The position numbers and the translations under genes were made by a program. The notes under the pieces were generated by a model that ran no database searches, was not told the origin of the DNA, and was given only the letters and a program-made list of their open reading frames with translations. Source: Saprospiraceae bacterium (GTDB lineage: Bacteria > Bacteroidota > Bacteroidia > Chitinophagales > Saprospiraceae). Taken from it: DNA of 64,000 bases. The stretch spans positions 1 through 64,000 of the forward strand of contig JABSSL010000014.1 in assembly GCA_013214355.1 (NCBI GenBank), written 5' to 3'. This document shows positions 19,373 through 27,437 of this stretch, piece after piece (within the stretch, counting starts at the first letter, position 1; every line of letters starts with the position of its first letter).

Positions 19373-19714
19373 GAGCTCAGTACTATCAATAAATAAGGGC
19401 GCTACTGGAACGGAATCAATAATCGTCTTCACCTCCGGTTTATCCGGTTTATCTGGTCGAGGCGGTTTATCTAAAGAATCCCGTTCTAGTCGCGCCCTTA
19501 CTAGTAATATAGAATCCGTCAGGCGGTTCGCTTCTTCTAAGACATCTTCTTGGCAACGCTCGTCCAGGATACGCTTATATTCTTTAATTCGCTCCTCAAC
19601 TTGTTCTTCGATATAAGCCATGCGTTCTCCCTTCACTTTACCGTCTCCTCCACAAGCTGTCAAGCTAATCAAGCCTGCATAAACGCAAAAAAAAGCTATT
19701 CTCCTTGATTTCAT
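19343..19714 (-). CDS. small lipoprotein with Pro/Asp/Lys-rich linker
   Basis: The 123-residue product begins with a lipoprotein signal (AFFCVYAGLISLTACGG, lipobox LTAC with the modified Cys at ~21). An acidic/basic helix follows (residues ~30-80, YIEEQVEERIKEYKRILDERC), then a repeated DKPDKPE linker and a short tail. It is the last gene of the barrel-lptB-lipoprotein operon and overlaps the previous gene by four bases. The lptB linkage hints at an envelope role, but it does not resemble LptC or LptA in length or pattern. Function unknown. Confidence 0.75.
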   Translation of the reverse strand: MKSRRIAFFCVYAGLISLTACGGDGKVKGERMAYIEEQVEERIKEYKRILDERCQEDVLEEANRLTDSILLVRARLERDSLDKPPRPDKPDKPEVKTIIDSVPVAPLFIDSTELLRSDSNRIQ

Positions 19715-20007
19715 TGTTGCTGATTAATTCTTGCTCTCAGCCTTACTTCTTCCTCTAATCGAGTGGTGATTAGGGAGTCTACTGCTTGAGCAACAGAGGT
19801 CTCAAAGTTGGCTGTACATAAACTATCCCACATTGGACGAAGCTGCTCTATCTGCTTGATGTAGAGAGAATCCATTAATGCTCGTTCATTGGAACTGAGT
19901 CGAACCTTTGCTGCTCCACTTTTCTTGCCTCCACAGGCGGATAAGGATAGGAATAGCAAAACACCGAACAGCAAATATGGCGTCAACTTCAACTTGGGCT
20001 TTCTCAT
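19711..20007 (-). CDS. small lipoprotein downstream of lptB
   Basis: The 98-residue product has a lipoprotein signal (YLLFGVLLFLSLSACGG, lipobox LSAC with Cys at ~25) and a mostly helical mature part (ERALMDSLYIKQIEQLRPMW, then SLITTRLEEEVRLRARI). Its start codon overlaps the lptB stop (TAATG), so translation is probably coupled to lptB. It shares the helical, charged style of the next lipoprotein, and the two may be distant paralogues. It is shorter than known LptC proteins, and its function is unknown. Confidence 0.75.
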   Translation of the reverse strand: MRKPKLKLTPYLLFGVLLFLSLSACGGKKSGAAKVRLSSNERALMDSLYIKQIEQLRPMWDSLCTANFETSVAQAVDSLITTRLEEEVRLRARINQQQ

Positions 20008-20795
20008 TAGGCCTTTCCTTTTTCGCGCTGTAATACATCATTGGGGTCTTCAGGAGCCACATCAATTACTTTTTTGCGAAGCTCAAAGTTTTTACCCAAG
20101 TATACTTTACGTACCATTTCATCAGCTGCTAATTCTTCAGCAGTCCCTGCTTTGAGGATGTTCCCTTCAAACATTAGATAAGCTCGATCTGTGATCGATA
20201 GTGTTTCCTGAACATTGTGATCAGTAATGAGGATACCAATATTTTTGGTCTTTAGCTTGGCTACAATATATTGGATATCTTCTACGGCAATGGGATCAAT
20301 TCCTGCGAAGGGCTCGTCTAGAAGGATGAAATTCGGGCTAGTAGCAAGTGCCCTTGCAATCTCTGTACGCCGGCGCTCTCCACCAGAAAGCGTATCTCCA
20401 CGACTCTTACGCACCTTCTCCAAACCAAATTCATCAATCAATTCCTCTAATCGCTGGGCTTGTTGTTGGGGATCAAGCTCTGTCATTTCAAGTACAGCCT
20501 TGATGTTGTCTTCAACGCTTAACTTCCGAAATACAGAGGGTTCCTGTGGCAGATAACCAATACCATTTTGTGCCCGCCGATACATTGGTAGTTCAGTAAT
20601 TTCCTCTTCATTTAAGTAGACTGAGCCTTCGTTGGGCTTGATAAAACCCACAACCATATAAAAGGTAGTGGTTTTTCCAGCTCCATTGGGGCCCAACAAA
20701 CCCACAATCTCTCCTTGGTTTACCTCTATCGATACACCTTTCACCACTTTTCGGCGGCCATATATTTTGACGAGCTCTTTACTTCTAAGGATCAT
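20007..20795 (-). CDS. lptB: LPS export ABC transporter ATP-binding protein LptB
   Basis: LptB hydrolyses ATP on the cytoplasmic side of the LptB2FG complex to extract lipopolysaccharide from the inner membrane. The 262-residue protein has Walker [10 protein letters not shown] (~35-43), Q-loop LPQEPS, ABC signature [15 protein letters not shown], Walker [13 protein letters not shown] and the switch His in TDHN. The LSGGERRR signature and DEPFAGIDP phrase are typical of LptB rather than other ABC ATPases. The extension beyond ~240 residues ([18 protein letters not shown]) is a common Bacteroidota feature. Start and stop codons both overlap their neighbours as TAATG, showing tight coupling with the barrel gene before it and the lipoprotein gene after it. 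Confidence 0.95.
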   Translation of the reverse strand: MILRSKELVKIYGRRKVVKGVSIEVNQGEIVGLLGPNGAGKTTTFYMVVGFIKPNEGSVYLNEEEITELPMYRRAQNGIGYLPQEPSVFRKLSVEDNIKAVLEMTELDPQQQAQRLEELIDEFGLEKVRKSRGDTLSGGERRRTEIARALATSPNFILLDEPFAGIDPIAVEDIQYIVAKLKTKNIGILITDHNVQETLSITDRAYLMFEGNILKAGTAEELAADEMVRKVYLGKNFELRKKVIDVAPEDPNDVLQREKGKA

Positions 20796-21532
20796 TAATC
20801 TATGTATTCAACTTTACGCAAAAATCTGAAGCCAACCGTGAATTCTAAGCTCAAGTTTCGAATCCGACGTTCCGGGATTGTCCTGTTAGTGCCAGTTAGA
20901 GGATCTGGTACAAAAGGTATAGCAGGTTGTATGTACTGAAAGGAGAAATCTGGATTAATTGTCAATTCAAATACTAATCCGATAAACTCTGAGAAAGGTA
21001 CTTCCATGCCACCACCAATCGTAACACCATAAGTGATTTCACGGATGAAGTCAGGGGCGTCAATCGGATAAATAGCGAAAGCGGGATTACGTTCAATTAA
21101 TTCTCGAAATTGGCCAAGATTCGTACTTAGATTATAGTCCCCTCGAACTCCTATCAAATAAAACCATTTATTTGCAGTCGTTCCCATGTCAAACTTTTGC
21201 TTAGCACCCAATGTTAATGAAACATTTCTGAAAATGAATTCAAAAGTAGGCGGAGCAAAGAAACCATTATTTTGTCGGTTAAGAAATAGTCGATTTCTAA
21301 TGGCGCTTCCTTTTTCGTGATAGCCAGCTTGCGCAAATAATCCAAAGGAATTTTCTTCGGCAATGGATTCCACAAAGGCAATGCCATGATACTTAAATAG
21401 TGGATCTCTATCCAATGATTGCCATTGTTGTGTACCAATGGTCAATCCTCCTTTCAGTCCAAAGTAATAGCCCTGAGCTTGTGCAAGTTGGAAACAGCAT
21501 AGCAACAGGATGGGCAGTACAAGTCTCTGCAT
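20795..21532 (-). CDS. outer-membrane beta-barrel protein (PorT-like fold)
   Basis: A signal peptide ([20 protein letters not shown]) leads into [17 protein letters not shown], the classic first strand of the OMP_b-brl / PorT-like barrels. Further strands alternate through [40 protein letters not shown] and a C-terminal [14 protein letters not shown]. The product is about 245 residues. A TTG start 27 bases upstream is possible, but the ATG directly precedes the signal peptide. It heads the operon with lptB (TAATG overlap) and has its own promoter-like sequence. Cargo or function is unknown; an envelope biogenesis role is suggested only by linkage. Confidence 0.82.
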   Translation of the reverse strand: MQRLVLPILLLCCFQLAQAQGYYFGLKGGLTIGTQQWQSLDRDPLFKYHGIAFVESIAEENSFGLFAQAGYHEKGSAIRNRLFLNRQNNGFFAPPTFEFIFRNVSLTLGAKQKFDMGTTANKWFYLIGVRGDYNLSTNLGQFRELIERNPAFAIYPIDAPDFIREITYGVTIGGGMEVPFSEFIGLVFELTINPDFSFQYIQPAIPFVPDPLTGTNRTIPERRIRNLSLEFTVGFRFLRKVEYID

Positions 21533-21664
21533 AATGAAATTTTTCTGATTCTTTGACAAATGCCCGATGAGTAATCACCTCGATACGGCTTTACCCGCTT
21601 CCGCTACGCCCATTTCCTCGTTATCAATAGTGTTTTACGGAATTTGGCAAAGAGATATTTTCCT

Positions 21665-21693
21665 CAAAGTTAGGGTTTTTATTGCTCTCTCAA
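21665..21693 (-). promoter_or_regulatory. promoter for the barrel-lptB operon
   Basis: On the minus strand TAACTTTG (21665-21672) matches TAnnTTTG, and a TTG (21691-21693) lies 18 bases upstream, close to the -33 position expected in Bacteroidota. The -33 element falls inside the terminator hairpin of the preceding gene. The leader would be about 125 bases. Confidence 0.5.
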
Positions 21694-21726
21694 TTCTTGT
21701 CTAAGATTAAAAATTGAGAGAGCAAT
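21681..21726 (-). terminator. strong hairpin after the LysM glucosaminidase gene
   Basis: A perfect 15-bp inverted repeat (ATTGCTCTCTCAATT at 21681-21695 and its complement at 21712-21726) starts nine bases past the stop codon. The T-run is not on the expected side for the minus-strand transcript, so it may act as an mRNA-end-stabilising hairpin or a Rho-assisted terminator rather than a textbook intrinsic one. Confidence 0.55.
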
Positions 21727-21734
21727 GTCAGCCC

Positions 21735-23192
21735 CTACTTAACCCGGAGGCGCATTCCCTTCTTGATGTTATTGTTATTGAGCTTATTGAGCTTCTTTAA
21801 TTCAGCTACGGTAGTGCCATAACGACGACTGATATTCCAAAGCGTATCTCCGTCAGAGACGGTGTGATAGGCGGCATCTGATGCAGGTGGCTTGGGTATG
21901 GAAGGAGTTTCGTCAGGGCTCAATTCGTCTTCCCCAAATACATCCTCTTCTAACGGATCTTTCTCCTCTTTTACCGGCTTGGGAATGCTTGGAGGACTCG
22001 GGTTTTCATTCGCAGGCTCCGTGTTTTGGGGTGGTGTTTTATCTGGAATCGGCTGAGATGGAACATCTTTCATGGGCGGATTGGGTTCTGGAGAGATCTC
22101 TGGAAGGGTATCCTCTTCCCTACCGATGGGAGTGTCTTCTACTCTTGACGGAGGGATAGTACTGGTCGCAGTCGTATCTACTTTTGGCTGCGGTTTAGGT
22201 GGTGGTGGCGGTGGTGGCACATCTCCCTTTCTTCTTAAGCGCGGCGTATTTTTCACCTTTCGTCCTCTGATCTTGATTTCTTGACCAATGGCAGGTTCTG
22301 TTCCGGGAGTCATCCGATTTCGCTTATATAGTTTTGATAGTTTTATGCCGTATCGTTGGGATATACTAGCCATGTTATCGCTATAGTCCTTGATCTGATG
22401 GTATATCTGCCGGCCTCGGTAAGCGCCCCGCTTCGGTTGGATATAAACTCTCGAGCCTTCAGCTAAGGGCTTATCAGAATCTTCATAAACCTCGTTGTAC
22501 TTCAGAATGTTTCTTACGGCTACGTCCGTTCTGCGAGCAATATCGGCCAGCGTCTCATTCTCTTCGGTCATGGTGTACTTTACATCATTAGTGCTGAGAA
22601 TGGCAGCAGCAACGGCATCACTAGGCGTATCGAGGTCGAGCGTCGACATTCGATCGTACTTGTAAAGTTCATACCGATCGATCAAGTCGATCAACTTTTC
22701 AGCATAGGTAGCACTTGTAGCATATCCTGCCCGCTTTAGCCCTTGTGCCCATCTACGATAATCGGTTGGGCGAAGGCGGAATAAGAATCCGTAGCGACTT
22801 TCCTTTCGAGGGTCTCTTAAAAATTCAGAATGGGCGATGTAGGAGGCCGCCACTGATCTGTAACTTCTGAAGCAGCTTTTTATCAACTTTCCACGTTCAT
22901 CATAGTCGTCATCTTCTCGGTATACCTTTTTACCCGGCCAATTGCTGCCACATTTAATACCGAAGTGATTATTTCCTCTTTTGGCCAGGTAGCTTCTACC
23001 GGCATTGGATTCAAGCAGGCCTTGCGCTAGCTTAATACTTGCGGGGATGCCTGCTCGCTCCATCTCTTCGATAGCAATCTTATGATACTTGCGGATATAT
23101 TCTAAAAACTCTAGGTTCTGCTTTTGTCCAACACAAGATTGGGTCAAAAGAAAGAGCATGAGTAAGGTTGTACTGAGGATTCGGACTAACAT
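21735..23192 (-). CDS. LysM-containing N-acetylglucosaminidase (GH73), lipoprotein
   Basis: The product is about 485 residues with a lipoprotein-type signal (STTLLMLFLLTQSC, Cys at ~20). A GH73 (mannosyl-glycoprotein endo-beta-N-acetylglucosaminidase-like) domain spans ~30-180, with the catalytic Glu in GLLESNAGRS followed by NNHFGIKCG and YRSYRS-type motifs. LysM modules lie at ~210-260, ~268-315 and the C-terminus (YHTVSDGDTLWNISRRYG to the end). Between the last two is a proline-rich linker of ~120 residues. GH73 enzymes cleave peptidoglycan glycan strands, and LysM modules bind them, so it should remodel the cell wall from the outer-membrane periplasmic face. The ATG used directly precedes the signal; the frame is open 69 bases further upstream. 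Confidence 0.9.
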   Translation of the reverse strand: MLVRILSTTLLMLFLLTQSCVGQKQNLEFLEYIRKYHKIAIEEMERAGIPASIKLAQGLLESNAGRSYLAKRGNNHFGIKCGSNWPGKKVYREDDDYDERGKLIKSCFRSYRSVAASYIAHSEFLRDPRKESRYGFLFRLRPTDYRRWAQGLKRAGYATSATYAEKLIDLIDRYELYKYDRMSTLDLDTPSDAVAAAILSTNDVKYTMTEENETLADIARRTDVAVRNILKYNEVYEDSDKPLAEGSRVYIQPKRGAYRGRQIYHQIKDYSDNMASISQRYGIKLSKLYKRNRMTPGTEPAIGQEIKIRGRKVKNTPRLRRKGDVPPPPPPPKPQPKVDTTATSTIPPSRVEDTPIGREEDTLPEISPEPNPPMKDVPSQPIPDKTPPQNTEPANENPSPPSIPKPVKEEKDPLEEDVFGEDELSPDETPSIPKPPASDAAYHTVSDGDTLWNISRRYGTTVAELKKLNKLNNNNIKKGMRLRVK

Positions 23193-23408
23193 ATTTATTG
23201 TTTTATGGGGATAATGTCTTGCGATCAAAAGCCTGAAAGCATTTACTTGGCTATATTTCAAGGCCGTTCATCATGCAAACAACGCTTAAGCTTGTGGTTT
23301 TCTGGTAGTTATTTAACCAAATTATCATTTCTTTAACAATGAAGTTATAGGTATTCTTATTTCCTTATCCCGTACAATACGGAAGTAGCCCTAGCTTGTT
23401 GCTATTGA

Positions 23409-24620
23409 TTAAGTGAAAAGTGCAATAAGAAATGAAATGACCGTAGCTATAAATCCAACCAGGAAAATGTTGTAAGAAACACTTAGGAAGCGATATTTTT
23501 TGTCTAGTACCTTGCCCAGAAAATAAAGGTCCCTCGCCATGTTGCCGATTAGGGATTTACTATCGCGAAACATTCTATCCACTGCCACTTCGTATTGTTC
23601 CAACTCTAATTCCACAAAATTTCCAAAGAACACGACATTATCTGGAGAAGGTACCGGTTCATCAGTATCTACTTGGCCGGAGGTGACTCTCGGCCGAGCG
23701 GCAAGGATCGCAAAGGTGAGTGAAGTCAGGCCAGTAACCAGGAAAAGTACGACCGGTAGCAAGATCATCGGTTGTGTCTCGGCGATATTTCGATAAGACA
23801 ATAAGGTGATCAAAACACTAATCAGAATCGTGTTTGCGCTGATCATAATCCGCGCCTTATCATCAGCAATTGAGCTTAGGTGGATATGATTTCGATAGTT
23901 GGTACGAAAATAGGTTTGAATCGTCCGGGCGGTGGCTTCATTTTCCAAGCCACTGAAAGGCGCACTTACTTCCTTAGACTGACCGATGGGGGCCAGACTG
24001 CGAGCCGTCTGTTTATCTTTTTGCTGCTGTTGGAGAAGAATATGTTGGGCCAGATTTTGCCCATACAATTGATGGGCTAGGGGCGTGTGGAACTGAAGAC
24101 TTAGCAGCTCATTTAGTTGCTGTTGTGCCCACTCTAATTTTGTATACTCCTGACCAGTAGCCCATTCTCGCTCTAGACGAAGTAACTGATGTTGTTGCGG
24201 ATAATTTTGTCCGTATGCGATGCTTAGATAGGCATCCTTTATCGTCCGGGCGGGAGGAGATTTGGGCGCATCATCGGGAGGGAGAGCTTCTAGAACAGTT
24301 CTTCCCACTTCATCAGAAATTTGCTGTTCTACCAAAAACTGCTGAACAAGCTCTCTAGTTTTGCGGATAGGGTTATTGTACTGTAGCCAGTACCCGCTAG
24401 TATAAAACCAAGCGCCAATGTTGACGGCCTCTTGCTCGGCGGGAGAAAGGTTCAGCTTAATGGCAATTTCATTGGCTCGCTCTGCCATTGCTTTAGCAAA
24501 GGCAAAGTGATGGAATACCATACGACTTGAGCCGTGGGTTTCAAATAATTGCCATATATGATCGGCCAGTTGTGGCCATCTTTCCTGCTGAGGGGCAGAA
24601 TCCAAAGGCTGTCCTTCCAT
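23409..24620 (-). CDS. pseudo-HD plus Pycsar-effector-like (PycTM/DUF5706) membrane protein
   Basis: This 403-residue protein has an N-terminal HD-like helical domain (~15-200) and a C-terminal PycTM/DUF5706-like part (~234-403). The latter has the diagnostic NHIHLSSIADDKARIMISAN segment and three membrane helices (~257-276, 286-307, 382-402). In Pycsar systems such proteins open the inner membrane after cyclic pyrimidine signals. The HD metal-binding motifs appear lost: FHHFAFAKAM lacks the second His, the HD dyad position reads WFYTSGYW (Tyr-Thr), and the distal Asp position reads KDAYLS. No cyclase gene is nearby. It starts 51 bases after the propeller gene on the same strand, so it is probably the last gene of the MoxR/bpX operon. 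A GTG start 45 bases upstream is possible. Confidence 0.78.
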   Translation of the reverse strand: MEGQPLDSAPQQERWPQLADHIWQLFETHGSSRMVFHHFAFAKAMAERANEIAIKLNLSPAEQEAVNIGAWFYTSGYWLQYNNPIRKTRELVQQFLVEQQISDEVGRTVLEALPPDDAPKSPPARTIKDAYLSIAYGQNYPQQHQLLRLEREWATGQEYTKLEWAQQQLNELLSLQFHTPLAHQLYGQNLAQHILLQQQQKDKQTARSLAPIGQSKEVSAPFSGLENEATARTIQTYFRTNYRNHIHLSSIADDKARIMISANTILISVLITLLSYRNIAETQPMILLPVVLFLVTGLTSLTFAILAARPRVTSGQVDTDEPVPSPDNVVFFGNFVELELEQYEVAVDRMFRDSKSLIGNMARDLYFLGKVLDKKYRFLSVSYNIFLVGFIATVISFLIALFT

Positions 24621-24671
24621 AATCTGATGGCTAGTGCAGGGGGAAGATACGAAAATAAATATCACCGATTG

Positions 24672-27437
24672 CTAAACCGGTGGAGCCTCCTTGACCTCTA
24701 TTAGGCCGTTGTTGTGAACTAGCGCAAATTCACGCCGTCCAGCTGCCGCAGTGACAGCGATGACGGAGGGTTTTGAAGGAAAACGATGAATAATGCGATG
24801 ATATTTCAGATCATACACCTCACCCGAGGTTTCACCTACAATTAGTAGATTTCGACTAGCGAGAAAGGCTAGGTGGCTTGGTCTTTTGATTTTTGTGCGG
24901 AGCATATTGCGCTCTGCATCTAGCTTTTGAAAACTAGGCTGAAAACTGGTGAGGTAAGAAGACTTCTGCGTTACCAAGCGTTTGGCTGTACCGGGAGGAG
25001 ACATTTTGAATGCCAATATTTGTTCCGATCCTACTACAACCTCTGTTTGCCCATCCATGGCTATACGCAAAACCCTACGTCCCATATGCGTATAGAAGTA
25101 GTTGTCACGGAAAAACATCGGTTTTAATACTTTTTTATCCTCCCATAGTAAAAGCCGTTCTTTTGCTAGGCAGTCGTAAGTGGCTACTATATTACCATGG
25201 GTATCATAGTGCAGACATTGAAGATGACCATCACTTTCAGCTACTACAAGTGCTGAAGGCCGTTGGCCTCTTCCCTGGCAGAACCTGACTACCCCTTTGG
25301 GAAGCCAAGCCGGAAAACTGACGGTCAAAGGCTGCCTAAAGTCATTGTGATAACTCCCCCCTTCAAAAATAATGGGATCAGTATGGATTGGCTCAGAGCT
25401 TAGCACCATCAATTGTGAGTCTGATAAGCCGTGTTCCACAAATTGCAGTTCGACGTGGTCTGGAAGAGGCTCGGAACCTCCAGCATACTGTATCTGCCCC
25501 TCCCAATTTACTCGGGCAATGACCAATTTTCTTGACTTGATCCCTATTACTACCAAGCAATGAGGTACGGTAGTAGCTGCTTTCCATTTTACCTTGGCAT
25601 CGAGGTAGAAAGCTTTAGTTTGATCTTTAAAAGGAGCAGCTTTATTGTCCTTGTTATTATATAAGAAACGACTGGTATCCTCTTTCAACAGAGGATCATA
25701 GTCAATGAAATTCTGAAGCTTTGGCAAAAGTCCTGGATAACCCGTTACTGCCTGGTCACTGATTATTTCATAAGCGATGTTCCTCCCAACAGCAGGTAAC
25801 CCCTGGTATTTTCGATTCAGCGTAATTAGAATAGAAACAAAGTCTCTTTCTTTATGCTTGGGGACATGATGTTGGTAAATCCAGTTGACTTGCTGTTCAA
25901 TCTCCTCTTTACCCTCCCCTGTTTCCATCTGCAAGTGCTCAAAATAACGCAGTAGGCATTGTTCGCTTTGCTTCGATGTTTTCCATCCCTCCAACAGTAA
26001 TCTTTGGGTTCGATCAGGCTCCTCTAGCTTTTCTTGACAGATCCGACAGGCCTCGAGGTAGTTATCAGACTTCAGCTGGCTTGCCATGGCCTTCTCATAA
26101 AATGGCTTTGCCTTTTCAAATTGTTCAATAGACTCATATAGATCCCCTACTAGTTCGTGTTTAGCTAGATCCTTGTAGATTTCTATTGCCTCCAGGATAA
26201 GGCCCGCCTCTTCCAAGCAAAGAGCAGCTTGTGAAAGGTTATTTAGATGGTCTTTGTACAGGATGGCAGCTTCCCGAAAGTATTTTCCTTGTTTCAGCGC
26301 ATTAGCGGCAGCGTGAAAATCTCCCAGCAGATGGGCGTAGATGTAGGCCGCTTTTCGGTAATTCCCCGCTTTTAGCTGTTCCTTTGCCATCTTTTGGTAC
26401 TTTTCTCGAAGGGAGACATAGTGTCTGTCCAAATTCCAAAAGTCGGCTTTACCACCACCACCGATATTTCCTAGGTTAAAGTCGGTAGACCGTGGACCAA
26501 GACGTGAAGAGGGAGGGGCTGTACCTCGATTTTTATAAGGGCCATCCAAAGGGATAGAGTAACGCAGGGCCTGGTCGGGATCTTCATCTAGCATGCGCAG
26601 CAATCGCTGGATTTCTTTTTCTCGATGCTTCTCCAAATCTTCTAGGCGTTGATTGAGCCAAGCTCCAGCTTTTCCAAACAAACCCGCTAAGGGGCCCATA
26701 CCGCCGCTACCTCCTGGATTGTCATATCGATTCATATGTCGCCTAGGCCGGTTGCCGGAATTAGCTTGGTCTTGATCCTTTTTAGAGGCTTGGCCATCTA
26801 GTAGCTTTTTTAGCAAAAAGCGCTGGATGGAGTTTAGATCTTTCTTAAGCCCACTTTCCTCATCCTTACCATCGCCCGGAATTTCATCCAGTGGTCTAGT
26901 GTCCATTTCAGACTTTAGGCTGGCTAAGAAATCAGCAACTGGAGGTATATGCAACTTGATGGAACTAAGTGGTGGTTTAGGGGGCAACCCCGGCTGTGCG
27001 TGCTGCCAATTAGTGGGTTTTAATTCAGGGAGTTTCAAGAGCGTTTTGAAATCTAGTTGATCTTCACGCCCGAAACCTACTAAACCGATTCTTGGGTGAA
27101 AGAGATTGCGTTCATACAGTAGCAACTTCTCCCATTCCTGAGCCATAACATGCGGCTCTATGGTAGCATTGGTAGGTAGGTAAAGACATTTGGCAACACA
27201 ACGGTATGCGGTAGCCATAATGGATAACTCGGGCACTTGGCCCTCGCTAAATACGACGAACAAACCCGCGGGAGCAGTTGAAGAGAGGCTGGTTGGCACG
27301 GCATAGCACTCCAGTTTTTGATAAGCTACTCCCCATTGACTCAATACATTGAGCCAATCTGAAATTTTCGGACTGGACAAGAATACCGCTTTAGTAGGTC
27401 CTAGCTTCTGCTCCTGATATGTTAGTTGTAGGTTCAC
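24672..27437 (-). CDS. alpha-solenoid plus beta-propeller component of a MoxR-vWA ternary system (bpX-type)
   Basis: The 921-residue protein is soluble. Its N-terminal ~150 residues form a bpX-like globular domain (QWGVAYQKLECYAVP, GLVGFGREDQLDF). A long Gly/Pro/Lys-rich linker (~150-340) follows, containing the helix KEIQRLLRMLDEDPDQALRY. Residues ~340-520 are TPR/solenoid helices (LKAGNYRKAAYIYAHLLGD, YFREAAILYKDHL, FEKAKPFYEKAM). From ~620 to the end are beta-propeller blades (LVVAESDGHLQCLHYD, LLIVGETSGEVYDLKYHRI). Linked genes encode MoxR ATPase, vWA and other bpX-like proteins, which fits the MoxR-vWA-beta-propeller conflict systems. It starts with GTG overlapping the previous stop (GTGA). 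The exact bpX subtype needs profile comparison. Confidence 0.75.
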   Translation of the reverse strand: MNLQLTYQEQKLGPTKAVFLSSPKISDWLNVLSQWGVAYQKLECYAVPTSLSSTAPAGLFVVFSEGQVPELSIMATAYRCVAKCLYLPTNATIEPHVMAQEWEKLLLYERNLFHPRIGLVGFGREDQLDFKTLLKLPELKPTNWQHAQPGLPPKPPLSSIKLHIPPVADFLASLKSEMDTRPLDEIPGDGKDEESGLKKDLNSIQRFLLKKLLDGQASKKDQDQANSGNRPRRHMNRYDNPGGSGGMGPLAGLFGKAGAWLNQRLEDLEKHREKEIQRLLRMLDEDPDQALRYSIPLDGPYKNRGTAPPSSRLGPRSTDFNLGNIGGGGKADFWNLDRHYVSLREKYQKMAKEQLKAGNYRKAAYIYAHLLGDFHAAANALKQGKYFREAAILYKDHLNNLSQAALCLEEAGLILEAIEIYKDLAKHELVGDLYESIEQFEKAKPFYEKAMASQLKSDNYLEACRICQEKLEEPDRTQRLLLEGWKTSKQSEQCLLRYFEHLQMETGEGKEEIEQQVNWIYQHHVPKHKERDFVSILITLNRKYQGLPAVGRNIAYEIISDQAVTGYPGLLPKLQNFIDYDPLLKEDTSRFLYNNKDNKAAPFKDQTKAFYLDAKVKWKAATTVPHCLVVIGIKSRKLVIARVNWEGQIQYAGGSEPLPDHVELQFVEHGLSDSQLMVLSSEPIHTDPIIFEGGSYHNDFRQPLTVSFPAWLPKGVVRFCQGRGQRPSALVVAESDGHLQCLHYDTHGNIVATYDCLAKERLLLWEDKKVLKPMFFRDNYFYTHMGRRVLRIAMDGQTEVVVGSEQILAFKMSPPGTAKRLVTQKSSYLTSFQPSFQKLDAERNMLRTKIKRPSHLAFLASRNLLIVGETSGEVYDLKYHRIIHRFPSKPSVIAVTAAAGRREFALVHNNGLIEVKEAPPV

